Made by a program: the position numbers and the translations under genes
Assembly: GCF_019635155.1 (NCBI RefSeq)
Contig: NZ_JAHBZY010000015.1
Span: 1-64,000, forward strand
DNA length: 64,000 nucleotides
Origin: Nitrosomonas sp.
GTDB taxonomy: Bacteria; Pseudomonadota; Gammaproteobacteria; Burkholderiales; Nitrosomonadaceae
Direction: 5' to 3'
In this document: piece after piece, positions 37,494-46,981 of the stretch
Layout: each line of letters begins with the position of its first letter
How positions within the stretch are numbered: the first letter of the stretch is position 1
The notes under the pieces: generated by a model
Database searches by the model: none
Told to the model about the DNA's origin: nothing
What the model saw: only the letters and a program-made list of their open reading frames with translations

Positions 37494-38297
37494 ATGGCAA
37501 TCTATGCAATCGGTGATTTACAAGGCTGTTTCACGGCGTTCCGCCGCCTCATCGATTTAATCCGCTTCGATCCTACCCAAGACAAATTATGGCTGGTAGG
37601 CGATCTCGTCAACCGCGGCCCGGATTCCTTAGCGACTTTGCGTTATATCAAACAAGCCGGCGATGCGATGCAGGTCGTACTGGGCAATCATGATTTGCAT
37701 TTACTGATGGTTGCAGCCGGCATCGCAAGAAATCACCCGAACGACACCTTGCAATCGATCCTCAGCGCACCTGACCGCGACGAATTGTTACATTGGTTAC
37801 GGCAACAGAAATTGTTTCACAGCGAAGGCTCTTATGCCATGGTACACGCCGGCCTGCTGCCATCCTGGTCAATCGCGCAAGCCGTGCAATTCTCAACCGA
37901 AGTGGAAAATGCCTTGCGCCAAAACGACTATCCTGCGTTATTCTCACGCATTTATGGCAACGAACCCGATTACTGGTTTGATGATTGGAGTGGCTACATT
38001 CGTTTGCGCGTCATCGTCAATGCCATGACACGAATGCGAATTTGCACTGCCGATGGCAAAATGGGCTTGTACTTTAAAGGCGCACTATCATCGATTCCAT
38101 CCGATTATTTACCGTGGTTTCGCGTTCCTCGGCGCGCCAGCGAACAACACACCATCGTATGCGGGCATTGGTCAGCACTGGGATTCCATATGAGTGACAA
38201 TATAATTGCTTTAGATAGCGGTTGTGTTTGGGGCAGGCAGTTATCGGCTATTCGCTTGGAAGACCGGAAAATTTTCCAGATTCCTTGTGAACAATAG
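37494..38297 (+). CDS. apaH: Symmetrical bis(5'-nucleosyl)-tetraphosphatase
   Basis: 267 residues. Phosphoesterase motifs AIGDLQGCF, WLVGDLVNRGPDSL and VLGNHDLHLL coordinate the two metals, and CGHWSALGF and ALDSGCVWG complete the site. ApaH hydrolyses Ap4A to two ADP and affects stress physiology. Its last 50 bp overlap the 3' end of the convergent acyltransferase gene. Confidence 0.97.
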   Translation: MAIYAIGDLQGCFTAFRRLIDLIRFDPTQDKLWLVGDLVNRGPDSLATLRYIKQAGDAMQVVLGNHDLHLLMVAAGIARNHPNDTLQSILSAPDRDELLHWLRQQKLFHSEGSYAMVHAGLLPSWSIAQAVQFSTEVENALRQNDYPALFSRIYGNEPDYWFDDWSGYIRLRVIVNAMTRMRICTADGKMGLYFKGALSSIPSDYLPWFRVPRRASEQHTIVCGHWSALGFHMSDNIIALDSGCVWGRQLSAIRLEDRKIFQIPCEQ

Positions 38298-39051
38298 GCA
38301 CGCTTAAAGTATCTGCAATCGCTTGTTCGGCCAAACGTGCCAGTTCCCGCCGATTTCTCGAACCGCATGGAATCGGCGGATTAAAAATCAATGCCACATC
38401 AATCCGTGGTTGGCTCAAAATCTTCTGCAGCGATAAAATAAGGGATGAATCGATATACGCGGCTTCCTTGCAAACCTCACCGGCAGCGTTATGGTATCTG
38501 ATTGCCACTGGATAGAGTAAGGCGTCCGCATTAACTGCCGATTGCAGCAATGAAGCATGAAAATGATTCAATTGCGTACCATCCGTCGTTGTTCCCTCCG
38601 GAAATACCGTTACCGTCTCACCGTTTTCCAGCACTTCACCAATTTTTTTATTAATACGTTGCGTATCGCTGCGTCTTGCACGCTCGATAAATAGCGTACC
38701 AGCATTCCGGCTTAGAAAACCCAAGATGGGCCATTGGCTGATCTCGGCCTTAGCAACAAAACGCGTTGGATGTGCAGCCATCAACACGCACACATCAAGC
38801 CAGGAAACATGATTCGCTGCAAGCAATGCTCGTTGTACTTGCCACACAGGCAAGCTTCCGCAACATTGCAGTCTGATTTCAAGACAGGTCAATACGCCCT
38901 TTGCCCATCGTTGCATCATCGTACGCTGGATGTACGAAGGAAAATAGGGATAAACCAGCGATTGCAACACACCGGAAAACACCTGCAGCAACAATTTAAT
39001 CAATCGGATAACCCGCAATAACAATGGCGTGGTTTTTTGCATGGCAGGCAC
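38248..39051 (-). CDS. 1-acyl-sn-glycerol-3-phosphate acyltransferase family
   Basis: 267 residues. The acyltransferase HX4D motif is in AANHVSWLDVCVL and the second block is VTVFPEGTTTDG, with LFIERARRSD between them. An N-terminal hydrophobic segment (LRVIRLIKLLLQVFSGVLQSL) anchors it at the inner membrane. The family transfers an acyl chain to lysophosphatidate (PlsC) or related lysolipids; the exact acceptor cannot be told. The 3' end overlaps apaH on the opposite strand by 50 bp. Confidence 0.9.
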   Translation of the reverse strand: MPAMQKTTPLLLRVIRLIKLLLQVFSGVLQSLVYPYFPSYIQRTMMQRWAKGVLTCLEIRLQCCGSLPVWQVQRALLAANHVSWLDVCVLMAAHPTRFVAKAEISQWPILGFLSRNAGTLFIERARRSDTQRINKKIGEVLENGETVTVFPEGTTTDGTQLNHFHASLLQSAVNADALLYPVAIRYHNAAGEVCKEAAYIDSSLILSLQKILSQPRIDVALIFNPPIPCGSRNRRELARLAEQAIADTLSVPIVHKESGKFSGLPSE

Positions 39052-39191
39052 TAACAGGTTGATAACAAAACCGATATTTTAAATTTATCATCGGCATTTA
39101 TTATCTGTTTGAGATAAAGCAATACGCGCAATAGAAAACTATTGCGCGTATGCTGGGATAAAACGGAATTTAAAAAATTAAAAAAAACAGA

Positions 39192-39509
39192 TTAATAAGA
39201 GACTGCCGGTCCTTCGAGCCACAGACACTCGGAAATCAGGCACATACCGCCCAATTTCTTAAGAACTGGCCGCAATTCGCTGACAATTCTTTGTGCCTGC
39301 TCATCTTTACAAGCAAGAATAACCATCACATTTTCTTGTTCCATCAAAACATCGCCAGGATCCCGCACGCCACGCGATCCCAATCCGCCCGCATTCTTCA
39401 GCACCGTGTAACCACGCACTTCACACCGCTCCAATATTTCCGTCAGTTGTTCGAGCTGCTCAATACCGACAACGATCTCAAATCGTCTCATAGCAATCGT
39501 ATTATTCAT
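39192..39509 (-). CDS. PII-like regulator of the SbtA bicarbonate transporter (SbtB-like)
   Basis: 105 residues with the PII/SbtB ferredoxin-like fold: FEIVVGIEQLEQLTEILERCEVRGYTVLKNAGGLGSRGVRDPGD, where GGxGSR begins the T-loop. It ends ECLWLEGPAVSY and lacks the C-terminal Cys-Gly-Pro-x-Gly-Cys loop of many cyanobacterial SbtB proteins. It lies 42 bp downstream of sbtA on the same strand. SbtB-type proteins bind adenine nucleotides and block SbtA when carbon is plentiful; that role here follows from context. Confidence 0.82.
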   Translation of the reverse strand: MNNTIAMRRFEIVVGIEQLEQLTEILERCEVRGYTVLKNAGGLGSRGVRDPGDVLMEQENVMVILACKDEQAQRIVSELRPVLKKLGGMCLISECLWLEGPAVSY

Positions 39510-39551
39510 AAATTTTTCCCATTAATTGTCTGGTTAATTAGATATATTTCA

Positions 39552-40508
39552 TTATACTGCAATGCCATGGAACCAGTGCGCCATTTCCCAGTAAATCGGT
39601 ACCCCGATAAAAATATTGAAAGGGAATGTTACACCCAGCGAAGCGCCAATTGAAAGCGCAGGATCAGCATCGGGTACCGCAATACGCATAGCCGCCGGCG
39701 CAGCAATGTACGAGCAGCTGGCATACAATACCGCCAACAACATAGTACCACCTTCAGACAGGCCGAAGATCCAACCTAAATAAGCGCCAAACAATCCAGC
39801 CGTCAACGGAAATAGAATACCAAACGCCACGATGAAAATACCTTTGTCTATAACCGCTTTCAACCGCGCTGCTGCCAACAAGCCCATTTCCAGCAGGAAG
39901 AATGCCAACACGCCCATGAACAAGTCCATAAACATTTTATCCAACGGCGATACTAATTTTACTACACCTGCGTAGTATCCAATCAGAACACCCACAATTA
40001 GCAAATAAAGACTGGTACCAGTCAAAATTTCGTGCATCAGTTTGCCCCATTGGGTTTTCTCACCGCCGGCACCAGCACGTGCCAAAATAGTACCGGTTAC
40101 CAACGCCGGAATCTCCATCAACGCCATAATCAAAACCATATAACCTTCAGAAGGCTCATTCATGGTCCCCAGGAAAGCCACACCCACAGCAAAAGTCACC
40201 GCACTGACCGAGCCATAGTGCGCGGAAATCGCACCAGCATCCGCTTGCGAAAATTTACCAATGAATCTTAAGATCGGATAAGCAGATAATGGAATCAATG
40301 CTGATAAAACCACCATAGAAACAGCAATCGGCAATACTTCCATAATTTCGTATTTCGCCATTGACACCCCGCCTTTGAAACCAATGGCAATCAGCAAGAA
40401 CAAGCTCAAGCTCTTGTACAGCGCTTCGGGTATTTTCAGGTCAGACTTGATTACACCTGCCAGAACCCCAGCAACAAAAAAGAACACTACTGGTTGTATA
40501 GTAGCCAT
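39552..40508 (-). CDS. Sodium-dependent bicarbonate transporter SbtA family
   Basis: 318 residues with about ten helices. The start VFFFVAGVLAGVIKSDLKIPEALYKSLSLFLLIAIGFKGG is diagnostic for the SbtA (DUF897) family. Inverted-repeat elements such as ISAHYGSVSAVTFAVGVAFL and ASCSYIAAPAAMRIAVPDADP contain the conserved polar substrate and Na+ positions. It imports HCO3- with Na+. With the PII-like gene next to it, this is the second inorganic-carbon module of the window, fitting an autotroph. The SulP/carbonic anhydrase pair is at 21.8-24.5 kb. Confidence 0.92.
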   Translation of the reverse strand: MATIQPVVFFFVAGVLAGVIKSDLKIPEALYKSLSLFLLIAIGFKGGVSMAKYEIMEVLPIAVSMVVLSALIPLSAYPILRFIGKFSQADAGAISAHYGSVSAVTFAVGVAFLGTMNEPSEGYMVLIMALMEIPALVTGTILARAGAGGEKTQWGKLMHEILTGTSLYLLIVGVLIGYYAGVVKLVSPLDKMFMDLFMGVLAFFLLEMGLLAAARLKAVIDKGIFIVAFGILFPLTAGLFGAYLGWIFGLSEGGTMLLAVLYASCSYIAAPAAMRIAVPDADPALSIGASLGVTFPFNIFIGVPIYWEMAHWFHGIAV

Positions 40509-40812
40509 GCAACACTCCCTATTTTATTAATTATGTCTATTCTTAATTGAGAAAAATCCTTTCTCTCCAGTATCTTTCAAAGCGCCATAAATCCAGAGAA
40601 AAAAAAGATAGTCCCAAAATCCGTATAACTTATGGGGGATTCAATTCTTTAACTGAGACTCTACGAAACGTAACAACCTAGTTGGAGTAAGTAACGAAAA
40701 AACGCTCTGTTATAGATCTGGAAACCCGTGACTCAAGTACCCTTCACGCTTAAACGTTAACATAGGAAACGTGAAGAATTCGTGAAGAAAATTAGGTATC
40801 TGCCTTCGATAA
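40509..40812. other. 304-bp intergenic region upstream of sbtA
   Basis: No gene is seen. It lies upstream of sbtA and downstream of the histidine kinase gene (both minus strand). It contains GTGAAG repeats (about 40771-40789), which might be operator half-sites, but no clear promoter. Confidence 0.4.
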
Positions 40813-42087
40813 TCAAGGAAAAATAATGTGAAAAGTCGTGCCCTTACCAGGGGTACTGTCGACTTCGATACGCCAACCATAGTGGTCGCTGATACGTTTT
40901 ACGATCGCCAATCCAATGCCTAAACCTTCGCCTTGCGTGGATCCGCGAAAGAAACGCTCATACAGCAAGGGCAGATAAGCCGGCTCAATGCCAATGCCTG
41001 AGTCGGCAACGGACAAACGCCGGTTGTTGAAATCCACGCGAATAAAGCCATTTTCGGTATACTGCACGGCGTTGCGCAGCAAATTCATCAGAGTAGTATG
41101 TAAGGCCTGGCGGTTCAGCACTACCGTCACAGACGGTGCGATATTGACCTCAAAATTCAGTCTTTTGCGATAAATCTCGGTACAAATCGGTTCAACTGCG
41201 TCGTAAACGCATTCAGCGATCGCAACCGGTTCAGTCACACCCAACGACTGTTCCCGCGCCAAGAACAACAAAGCTTGCAGTTGCTCGCCCATACGCGTTG
41301 CCGCACTCTCGATCATTTTTATCCGGTGTTGAACTCTCGAAGGTACGTCAGAAGAAGCTTCCAGCAATTCGCAACTGGTCAGAATCGTGGTAATGGGCGT
41401 ACGCAATTCATGGCTGATATTGGCGGTAAACTCTTGCTCGCGCTGCAGCATCCGTTTAATGCGGATCTGGTAATCGTCCAGAGCTTGCGCCAGCTGCGCA
41501 ACCTCCTCATCCATGTCGGGTTGCGTCAGCAAACCTGTCTGAACATTCCCCGTTGCCAGAGTACTGACACGGTCCGCTAAATCCGTTACCTGCTTGACCA
41601 GTACGCCAGCCAGCAAATACCCGACAACAAAGGTAATTGCAACCACTGCAAACCAGGAAAACAAAATAATTACCCTTAATTTACTCAACCGCTGTTGATG
41701 CAGTGCAATCCGGTATGCAACCAGAAACTTCACTTCTTTATCGGTTCGCACCAGTACGTGGAAATTCTCCAAGCCATAGTAAATCCGGTGATACCCCGCA
41801 TTCAATCCACGTAAATAAGTAGGAATCTGCAGCTCGTCATCGATATTATGGATAACATAGCTTTTAAGATGCAAACCGACTTGGAAAATAAAATCGGAGT
41901 GCTTTTGATAGCGTTGAACGAGATGATCCATTTCCATCTCGATCACCTGCTCAATATGTTCCTCTTCGATATTGTCTGAGACAAAATAAAGAATGATGCA
42001 AAGCGTTCCAACGATAAAAACGCTAAAAGTTGTCAGCGCTACGGCAACCCGGTAGCGCAGGCTATTTTCACTCGGGAATCTGAACAC
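40813..42087 (-). CDS. Sensor histidine kinase
   Basis: 424 residues. Two membrane helices (about 11-31 and about 150-172) bracket a small periplasmic sensor, followed by HAMP (ADRVSTLATGNVQTGL), the H-box FTANISHELRTPITTI (His about 222), N-box TLMNLLRNAVQYTENG, and G-boxes VADSGIGIEPAYLP and GEGLGIGLAIVKRI. It autophosphorylates and passes phosphate to the regulator encoded just upstream, whose 3' end overlaps this gene by 20 bp. The signal is unknown. Confidence 0.95.
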   Translation of the reverse strand: MFRFPSENSLRYRVAVALTTFSVFIVGTLCIILYFVSDNIEEEHIEQVIEMEMDHLVQRYQKHSDFIFQVGLHLKSYVIHNIDDELQIPTYLRGLNAGYHRIYYGLENFHVLVRTDKEVKFLVAYRIALHQQRLSKLRVIILFSWFAVVAITFVVGYLLAGVLVKQVTDLADRVSTLATGNVQTGLLTQPDMDEEVAQLAQALDDYQIRIKRMLQREQEFTANISHELRTPITTILTSCELLEASSDVPSRVQHRIKMIESAATRMGEQLQALLFLAREQSLGVTEPVAIAECVYDAVEPICTEIYRKRLNFEVNIAPSVTVVLNRQALHTTLMNLLRNAVQYTENGFIRVDFNNRRLSVADSGIGIEPAYLPLLYERFFRGSTQGEGLGIGLAIVKRISDHYGWRIEVDSTPGKGTTFHIIFP

Positions 42088-42757
42088 GCGATGTCAAACA
42101 ATAACCGAGACCATGCACGGTTTCTATCGGATCGTACCCTCCGGCTTTGGTCAACGCTCGCCGCAGTATGTGCATATGGCTACGCAAGGTATCACTCGTT
42201 TCCTGAACATCTTCCCACGCCTCCATTTCCAGTTCTTCACGGCTAAAAACCCTGCCCGGCTCACTCATCATCAAAGCTAATAAACGTATGCACTTGGGAG
42301 GAAGCTTGACATTCTGATTCTCAAAACGAATGGAAAGCGTTTTCGGGTCGAAAGAAAGCTTGTCAAACTCCAATGTGCGATTGGCCACTTTTCCTGCATG
42401 CCGCTTATGCAATGCCAATAAACGCGCTTCCACTTCCTTCAAAGCAAAGGGTTTGATCAAATAATCATCGGCCCCTTGTTCAAAACCTGCTAACTTATCT
42501 TCCAAAGTGTCTCGTGCAGTCAGCATTAAAATGGGCGTGTCGATTTGCGATTCTTGTCTTAGCTTACGACATAGCGTCATGCCATTCATCCCAGGCAAAC
42601 CTAAGTCAAGTAATATTGCATCAAACCGTTGCGTAACCGCCAAGTGTAAACCTGCAACACCATTCACTGCAGCATCGACCGTATGTCCTCTTGATTCCAG
42701 AAAGTCATAGAGGTTAGCAGCAATAGCTAAATCATCTTCAATAATTAATATATGCAT
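42068..42757 (-). CDS. OmpR/PhoB-family response regulator
   Basis: 229 residues from ATG 42757 (MHILIIEDD); a start seven codons upstream is less likely. The receiver has the acidic pair ED, phospho-acceptor Asp51 in DAILLDLGLPGMNG, and Lys in YLIKPFALKEVEARL. The C-terminal winged helix (PKCIRLLALMMSEPGRVFSREELEMEAW, LRSHMHILRRAL) binds DNA. It is partnered with the adjacent kinase. Targets are unknown. Confidence 0.96.
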   Translation of the reverse strand: MHILIIEDDLAIAANLYDFLESRGHTVDAAVNGVAGLHLAVTQRFDAILLDLGLPGMNGMTLCRKLRQESQIDTPILMLTARDTLEDKLAGFEQGADDYLIKPFALKEVEARLLALHKRHAGKVANRTLEFDKLSFDPKTLSIRFENQNVKLPPKCIRLLALMMSEPGRVFSREELEMEAWEDVQETSDTLRSHMHILRRALTKAGGYDPIETVHGLGYCLTSRVQIPE

Positions 42758-42788
42758 AGGATTACCTGCAACTATCAATTGGCTGTGG

Positions 42789-43862
42789 TTAAACTCCTTC
42801 AGAATGGAACCTGCGACTTAAAGAATGAACAGCACTGACTAATGCCGCAGCATTTTCCGGAGGCGTAAATTGCGAGATACCGTGTCCAAGATTAAAGACG
42901 TGCCCACTTCCTTTGCCATAGCTCGTCAGAATTTTTTCCACCTCGGCGGCAATAATTGTCGGGGTTGCAAATAGCACGGATGGATCAAGATTACCTTGCA
43001 AAGCAACCTTATCGCCGACTCGTCGACGCGCTTCCCCGATATCGATCGTCCAATCCAACCCGATCGCATCGCACCCAATATCCGCAATTGCTTCTAACCA
43101 TAAACCACCGCCTTTGGTAAAAACAATATTGGGTATACGCGAACCATTCTGCTCCCGTTTCAGACCGGCGATTATCTGCCGGATATAGCGCAATGAAAAT
43201 TCCTGATACGCAGCATGCGATAACACACCACCCCAGGTATCGAAAATCATAACGGCTTGCGCGCCTGATTCAATCTGTGCATTCAAATAAGCCGTCACGG
43301 CTTTTGCATTGATCTCCAAAATATGATGCAGCAGCTCAGGCCGTGCGTACATCATAGTTTTGATTTCACGGAACTCGGTGCCGCCACGCCCTTCCACCAT
43401 GTAACAGGCAAGTGTAAAAGGGCTACCGGAAAATCCGATTAACGGCACTCGATTGTCCAGCGCTTTCCTGATCTCGGATACGGCGTCCATCACATAACGC
43501 AATTCCGCCCCCGGATCGGGAACCTTCAGTGCCTGGATTTCAGCTTCATTCCGCAAAGGATGCTTAAACATGGGGCCTTCGCCCTGAGAAAAGTATAATC
43601 CCAACCCCATTGCATCCGGGATTGTTAAAATATCAGAAAACAATATGGCAGCATCCAGCGGAAAACGAGCAAGCGGCTGCATGGTAACTTCGGTTGCAAA
43701 TCCAGGGTTCTTACATAGAGAAAGAAAATCACCCGCGCGCGCGCGCGTTTCATTATATTCCGCAAGATATCTACCCGCTTGCCGCATCAACCAAACAGGC
43801 GTGTATTCAATGGGTTGCTTCAGCAATGCGCGTAGCAACGTGTCGTTTTTAAGTGTTGTCAT
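42789..43862 (-). CDS. hemE: Uroporphyrinogen decarboxylase
   Basis: 357 residues. The signature [20 protein letters not shown] and the conserved [16 protein letters not shown] are present, with active-site Asp in [19 protein letters not shown]. HemE makes coproporphyrinogen III for heme, which is in high demand in nitrifiers rich in cytochromes and hydroxylamine oxidoreductase. It lies upstream of the two-component system on the same strand, 31 bp apart. Confidence 0.98.
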   Translation of the reverse strand: MTTLKNDTLLRALLKQPIEYTPVWLMRQAGRYLAEYNETRARAGDFLSLCKNPGFATEVTMQPLARFPLDAAILFSDILTIPDAMGLGLYFSQGEGPMFKHPLRNEAEIQALKVPDPGAELRYVMDAVSEIRKALDNRVPLIGFSGSPFTLACYMVEGRGGTEFREIKTMMYARPELLHHILEINAKAVTAYLNAQIESGAQAVMIFDTWGGVLSHAAYQEFSLRYIRQIIAGLKREQNGSRIPNIVFTKGGGLWLEAIADIGCDAIGLDWTIDIGEARRRVGDKVALQGNLDPSVLFATPTIIAAEVEKILTSYGKGSGHVFNLGHGISQFTPPENAAALVSAVHSLSRRFHSEGV

Positions 43863-44065
43863 CCAAAAGCCTCTATTTATAATTGTTATAAAAGGCTACC
43901 TTCCCGTAAATATTTAACCTTTTCCTAACCGTGATTTTACCAGCGAATGGCCATCACGTATATTCTCATTCCATAGGATAAAACCAATGCGTGTCGTTTC
44001 GCGCATCCGACCATGACAACTGGACAAGTAATCCAAGCAACTGCACACCGTACAACTATTGCTTG

Positions 44066-45187
44066 TCAGTCTTGTGCAATCGTGAATAAACGTTGGTATT
44101 CTTTGATGGCATAACGATCTGTCATGCCAGCAATATAATCTGCAACCGCTTGTTGCCCTTCCGCTTCAAATTTTTCTTGATACTTCTGCGGTAATAGCCT
44201 TATTTCCGAACTGAACGCGGAAAATAATTTTTCGATGGTATGACGCGCTTTGTTATTCATGCGCACCACACGAAAATGCCGGTATAGCTTATCGAACAAA
44301 AATTTCTTTAATTCCTGCTGCTCTTTTTTTACCTGCCCGCTGAAACCAATCAGCGGAGGTGCGGCATGCACATCTTCCAAATTGCGGATACAGGCATCCC
44401 GGATATTTTGGGTGCTCTGTTGTATCAGATCGGTTACTAACGTATTGATCATGTTGCGCACCGTTTCATAAACCATACGCCGTTCCGAAAGCGATGGATG
44501 CAGGGTTTTCACGCGCAGCAGGTGGCGGGAGAAAATCGAAACTTCCTGCAATTGCGCCAAATTGATCAACCCGGATCGCAAACCGTCATCGACATCATGA
44601 TTATTATAGGCAATTTCATCAGCAAGATTCGCTAATTGCGCTTCCAAAGATGGGCTTTTATGTTGCAAGAAACGTTCCCCTAACGCTCCTAATTTTTGTG
44701 CATTTTTTTTCGCCACATGCTTAAGAATACCTTCCCGGGTCTCATAACATAGATTAAGACCATCGAAGGTCGCATAACGCTCTTCGAGCACATCAACAAC
44801 CCGCAAGGATTGAAGATTGTGTTCAAAACCACCGTAGTCGCGCATGCAATTATTCAATGCGTCTTGCCCGGCATGTCCGAATGGTGTATGCCCCAGGTCA
44901 TGCGCCAAGGTTATGGCTTCAACCAAATCCTCGTTCAGTCCCAAGTTTCTTGCAATCGATCGGCCGATCTGGGCAACCTCCAGACTATGTGTTAAGCGCG
45001 TACGAAACAGATCCCCTTCATGATTAACAAACACTTGGGTTTTATATTCCAACCGGCGGAAAGCCGCTGAGTGGATGATACGATCCCGGTCTCGCTGAAA
45101 TTCGCTTCGTCCGGTCGGCGATTCTTCAAAAATCACGCGCCCTCGTGAATTCTCGGAAGACACCGCATAATCGGTCAGTTTATTCAT
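44066..45187 (-). CDS. dgt: dGTPase-like dNTP triphosphohydrolase
   Basis: 373 residues. The HD domain is visible: [23 protein letters not shown] (His), [20 protein letters not shown] (His-Asp) and [23 protein letters not shown] (Asp). These enzymes cleave dNTPs to nucleoside and tripolyphosphate. Its start overlaps the end of the aroK-aroB fusion gene by 8 bp; an aroK-aroB-dgt order is common in Betaproteobacteria. Confidence 0.95.
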   Translation of the reverse strand: MNKLTDYAVSSENSRGRVIFEESPTGRSEFQRDRDRIIHSAAFRRLEYKTQVFVNHEGDLFRTRLTHSLEVAQIGRSIARNLGLNEDLVEAITLAHDLGHTPFGHAGQDALNNCMRDYGGFEHNLQSLRVVDVLEERYATFDGLNLCYETREGILKHVAKKNAQKLGALGERFLQHKSPSLEAQLANLADEIAYNNHDVDDGLRSGLINLAQLQEVSIFSRHLLRVKTLHPSLSERRMVYETVRNMINTLVTDLIQQSTQNIRDACIRNLEDVHAAPPLIGFSGQVKKEQQELKKFLFDKLYRHFRVVRMNNKARHTIEKLFSAFSSEIRLLPQKYQEKFEAEGQQAVADYIAGMTDRYAIKEYQRLFTIAQD

Positions 45188-46877
45188 GCGGCATGCAAGC
45201 CCGAATCGTATCGTTCAGTAATTCAGGAGGCACATCGGCGCGCATCACCGCTTCTCCGATGCGATTAAGAACAATAAAACGCGTTTTACCAGACTCCACT
45301 TTCTTATCCAGCATCATCAACTCCAGATACTGTTCCACAGGCATTTTCGGTGCAACAACCGGCAGGCCTACTTGCAGAAAAATTTTGCGGATTCGATTCA
45401 CATCCGTTTCGCTAATTAACTTCATGCGACGTGATAACTCCGCCGCCAGAATAGTTCCGGCCGCCACCGCTTCGCCATGCAACCAAACACCATAACCCAT
45501 GCCATTTTCAATCGCATGACCAAAAGTATGCCCCAAATTCAATAACGCCCTGACGCCCCTCTCCCGCTCATCGGATGCAACGATCTCCGCTTTGTTTTCG
45601 CAGCTCCGCCGAATCGCTTCGTTTAACGTTGTCGGATCACGCGCCAGCAGCCGATGCATGTTTTGCTCCAACCATTCGAAAAAAACCGGATCACGGATCA
45701 AACCGTATTTAATGATTTCAGCAATTCCCGCGCGCAGCTCCCGATCAGGTAAGGTATTCAGCGTTGCGCTATCGGCTAGCACCATCCGTGGCTGATAAAA
45801 TGCGCCGATCATGTTTTTACCTAATGGGTGATTGATACCCGTTTTACCGCCGACCGAGGAATCGACTTGCGCCAATAGCGTGGTTGGAATTTGGATAAAT
45901 GGAACACCGCGTAAATAAGTTGCTGCGGCAAATCCGGTTAAATCACCGACTACGCCACCACCCAACGCCAAGATTGCGGTTTTGCGTTCGCAATGGTTTT
46001 TGAGCAACGCATCAAAAATCAAATTCAATGTTTCCCAATTTTTACAGGCTTCGCCGTCTGGAAGAATAATGGGAATAGAAACAACCCCTCTGGTTTCCAA
46101 GGCTGCACGCAACTTATCCAGATAGAGCGGTGCAATGGTAGTATTGCTGACAATTGCCACCCGTTTTTGCGGCAAGCAATTAACAATCAGATCAATCTGC
46201 TGCAATATTCCATGCCCCACATGAATTGGATAGTTGCGTTTTTCAGATGAAGACGTAAAATCTACCGTAATGGTTTGCATAACATCCTTGTCTCTACCGT
46301 ACATAATATAATCGAGGTCGTTAGAAATTAATTTATTGATAAGTTTTTGAACGAGAAAACGAATGCCTTGCTTACCGCTGTCGACAATGAGATGCGCCGT
46401 TTCGCGATACAGCGAATCCCGCTGACCGTAAAGTTCGCTCAACCGGGCATACAAATTATCGGTCTGTAGCAACGGACGATTCTTATCATACCGGGTACGC
46501 CGGTATAAATCATTGACCGATGCCCGCAGATAGATGACGATGCCACTGCGTCGCAACAACTGCCGGTTGCCTGAATTAAGGACAGCCCCGCCCCCGGTCG
46601 CCAGCACCACATTCTCTTTATTAACCAGATCAGACAAGGTTTCCGATTCGCGTTTCCGGAATCCGGCTTCGCCTTCGATTTCAAAAATTACCGGGATTTT
46701 TACACCGGTACGCTTCTGAATTTCATGATCGGAATCAATAAATTCTTTATTCAGCGCATTGGCCAGCGCTTTGCCGATCGTAGTTTTGCCAGCACCCATC
46801 ATGCCAATCAAAATAATATTGGTATTTCCGATTTTTTTCTGAAGAGGTTGCAGCATTTTCGTTTTACTTAAATTCAT
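45180..46877 (-). CDS. aroKB: Fused shikimate kinase / 3-dehydroquinate synthase
   Basis: 565 residues in one frame. Residues about 18-185 are AroK: Walker [14 protein letters not shown] (23-35), the [11 protein letters not shown] shikimate site and LATGGGAVL (92-100). Residues 200-565 are Aro[46 protein letters not shown] and [14 protein letters not shown] with metal-binding residues. A 15-residue linker ([15 protein letters not shown]) joins them. Met200 sits where a separate AroB would start, so internal initiation is possible. The enzymes catalyse steps 2 and 5 of chorismate synthesis. Confidence 0.95.
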   Translation of the reverse strand: MNLSKTKMLQPLQKKIGNTNIILIGMMGAGKTTIGKALANALNKEFIDSDHEIQKRTGVKIPVIFEIEGEAGFRKRESETLSDLVNKENVVLATGGGAVLNSGNRQLLRRSGIVIYLRASVNDLYRRTRYDKNRPLLQTDNLYARLSELYGQRDSLYRETAHLIVDSGKQGIRFLVQKLINKLISNDLDYIMYGRDKDVMQTITVDFTSSSEKRNYPIHVGHGILQQIDLIVNCLPQKRVAIVSNTTIAPLYLDKLRAALETRGVVSIPIILPDGEACKNWETLNLIFDALLKNHCERKTAILALGGGVVGDLTGFAAATYLRGVPFIQIPTTLLAQVDSSVGGKTGINHPLGKNMIGAFYQPRMVLADSATLNTLPDRELRAGIAEIIKYGLIRDPVFFEWLEQNMHRLLARDPTTLNEAIRRSCENKAEIVASDERERGVRALLNLGHTFGHAIENGMGYGVWLHGEAVAAGTILAAELSRRMKLISETDVNRIRKIFLQVGLPVVAPKMPVEQYLELMMLDKKVESGKTRFIVLNRIGEAVMRADVPPELLNDTIRACMPHE

Positions 46878-46981
46878 AGCCGTGATTGTAGCTGAATTAG
46901 CAGCTTGCTCGCGGGAACACTTTCCATCGGGCTGAGCTTCCGCCGAGATAATCCCTGAGAACCCCTTACCATTCGATCAAT

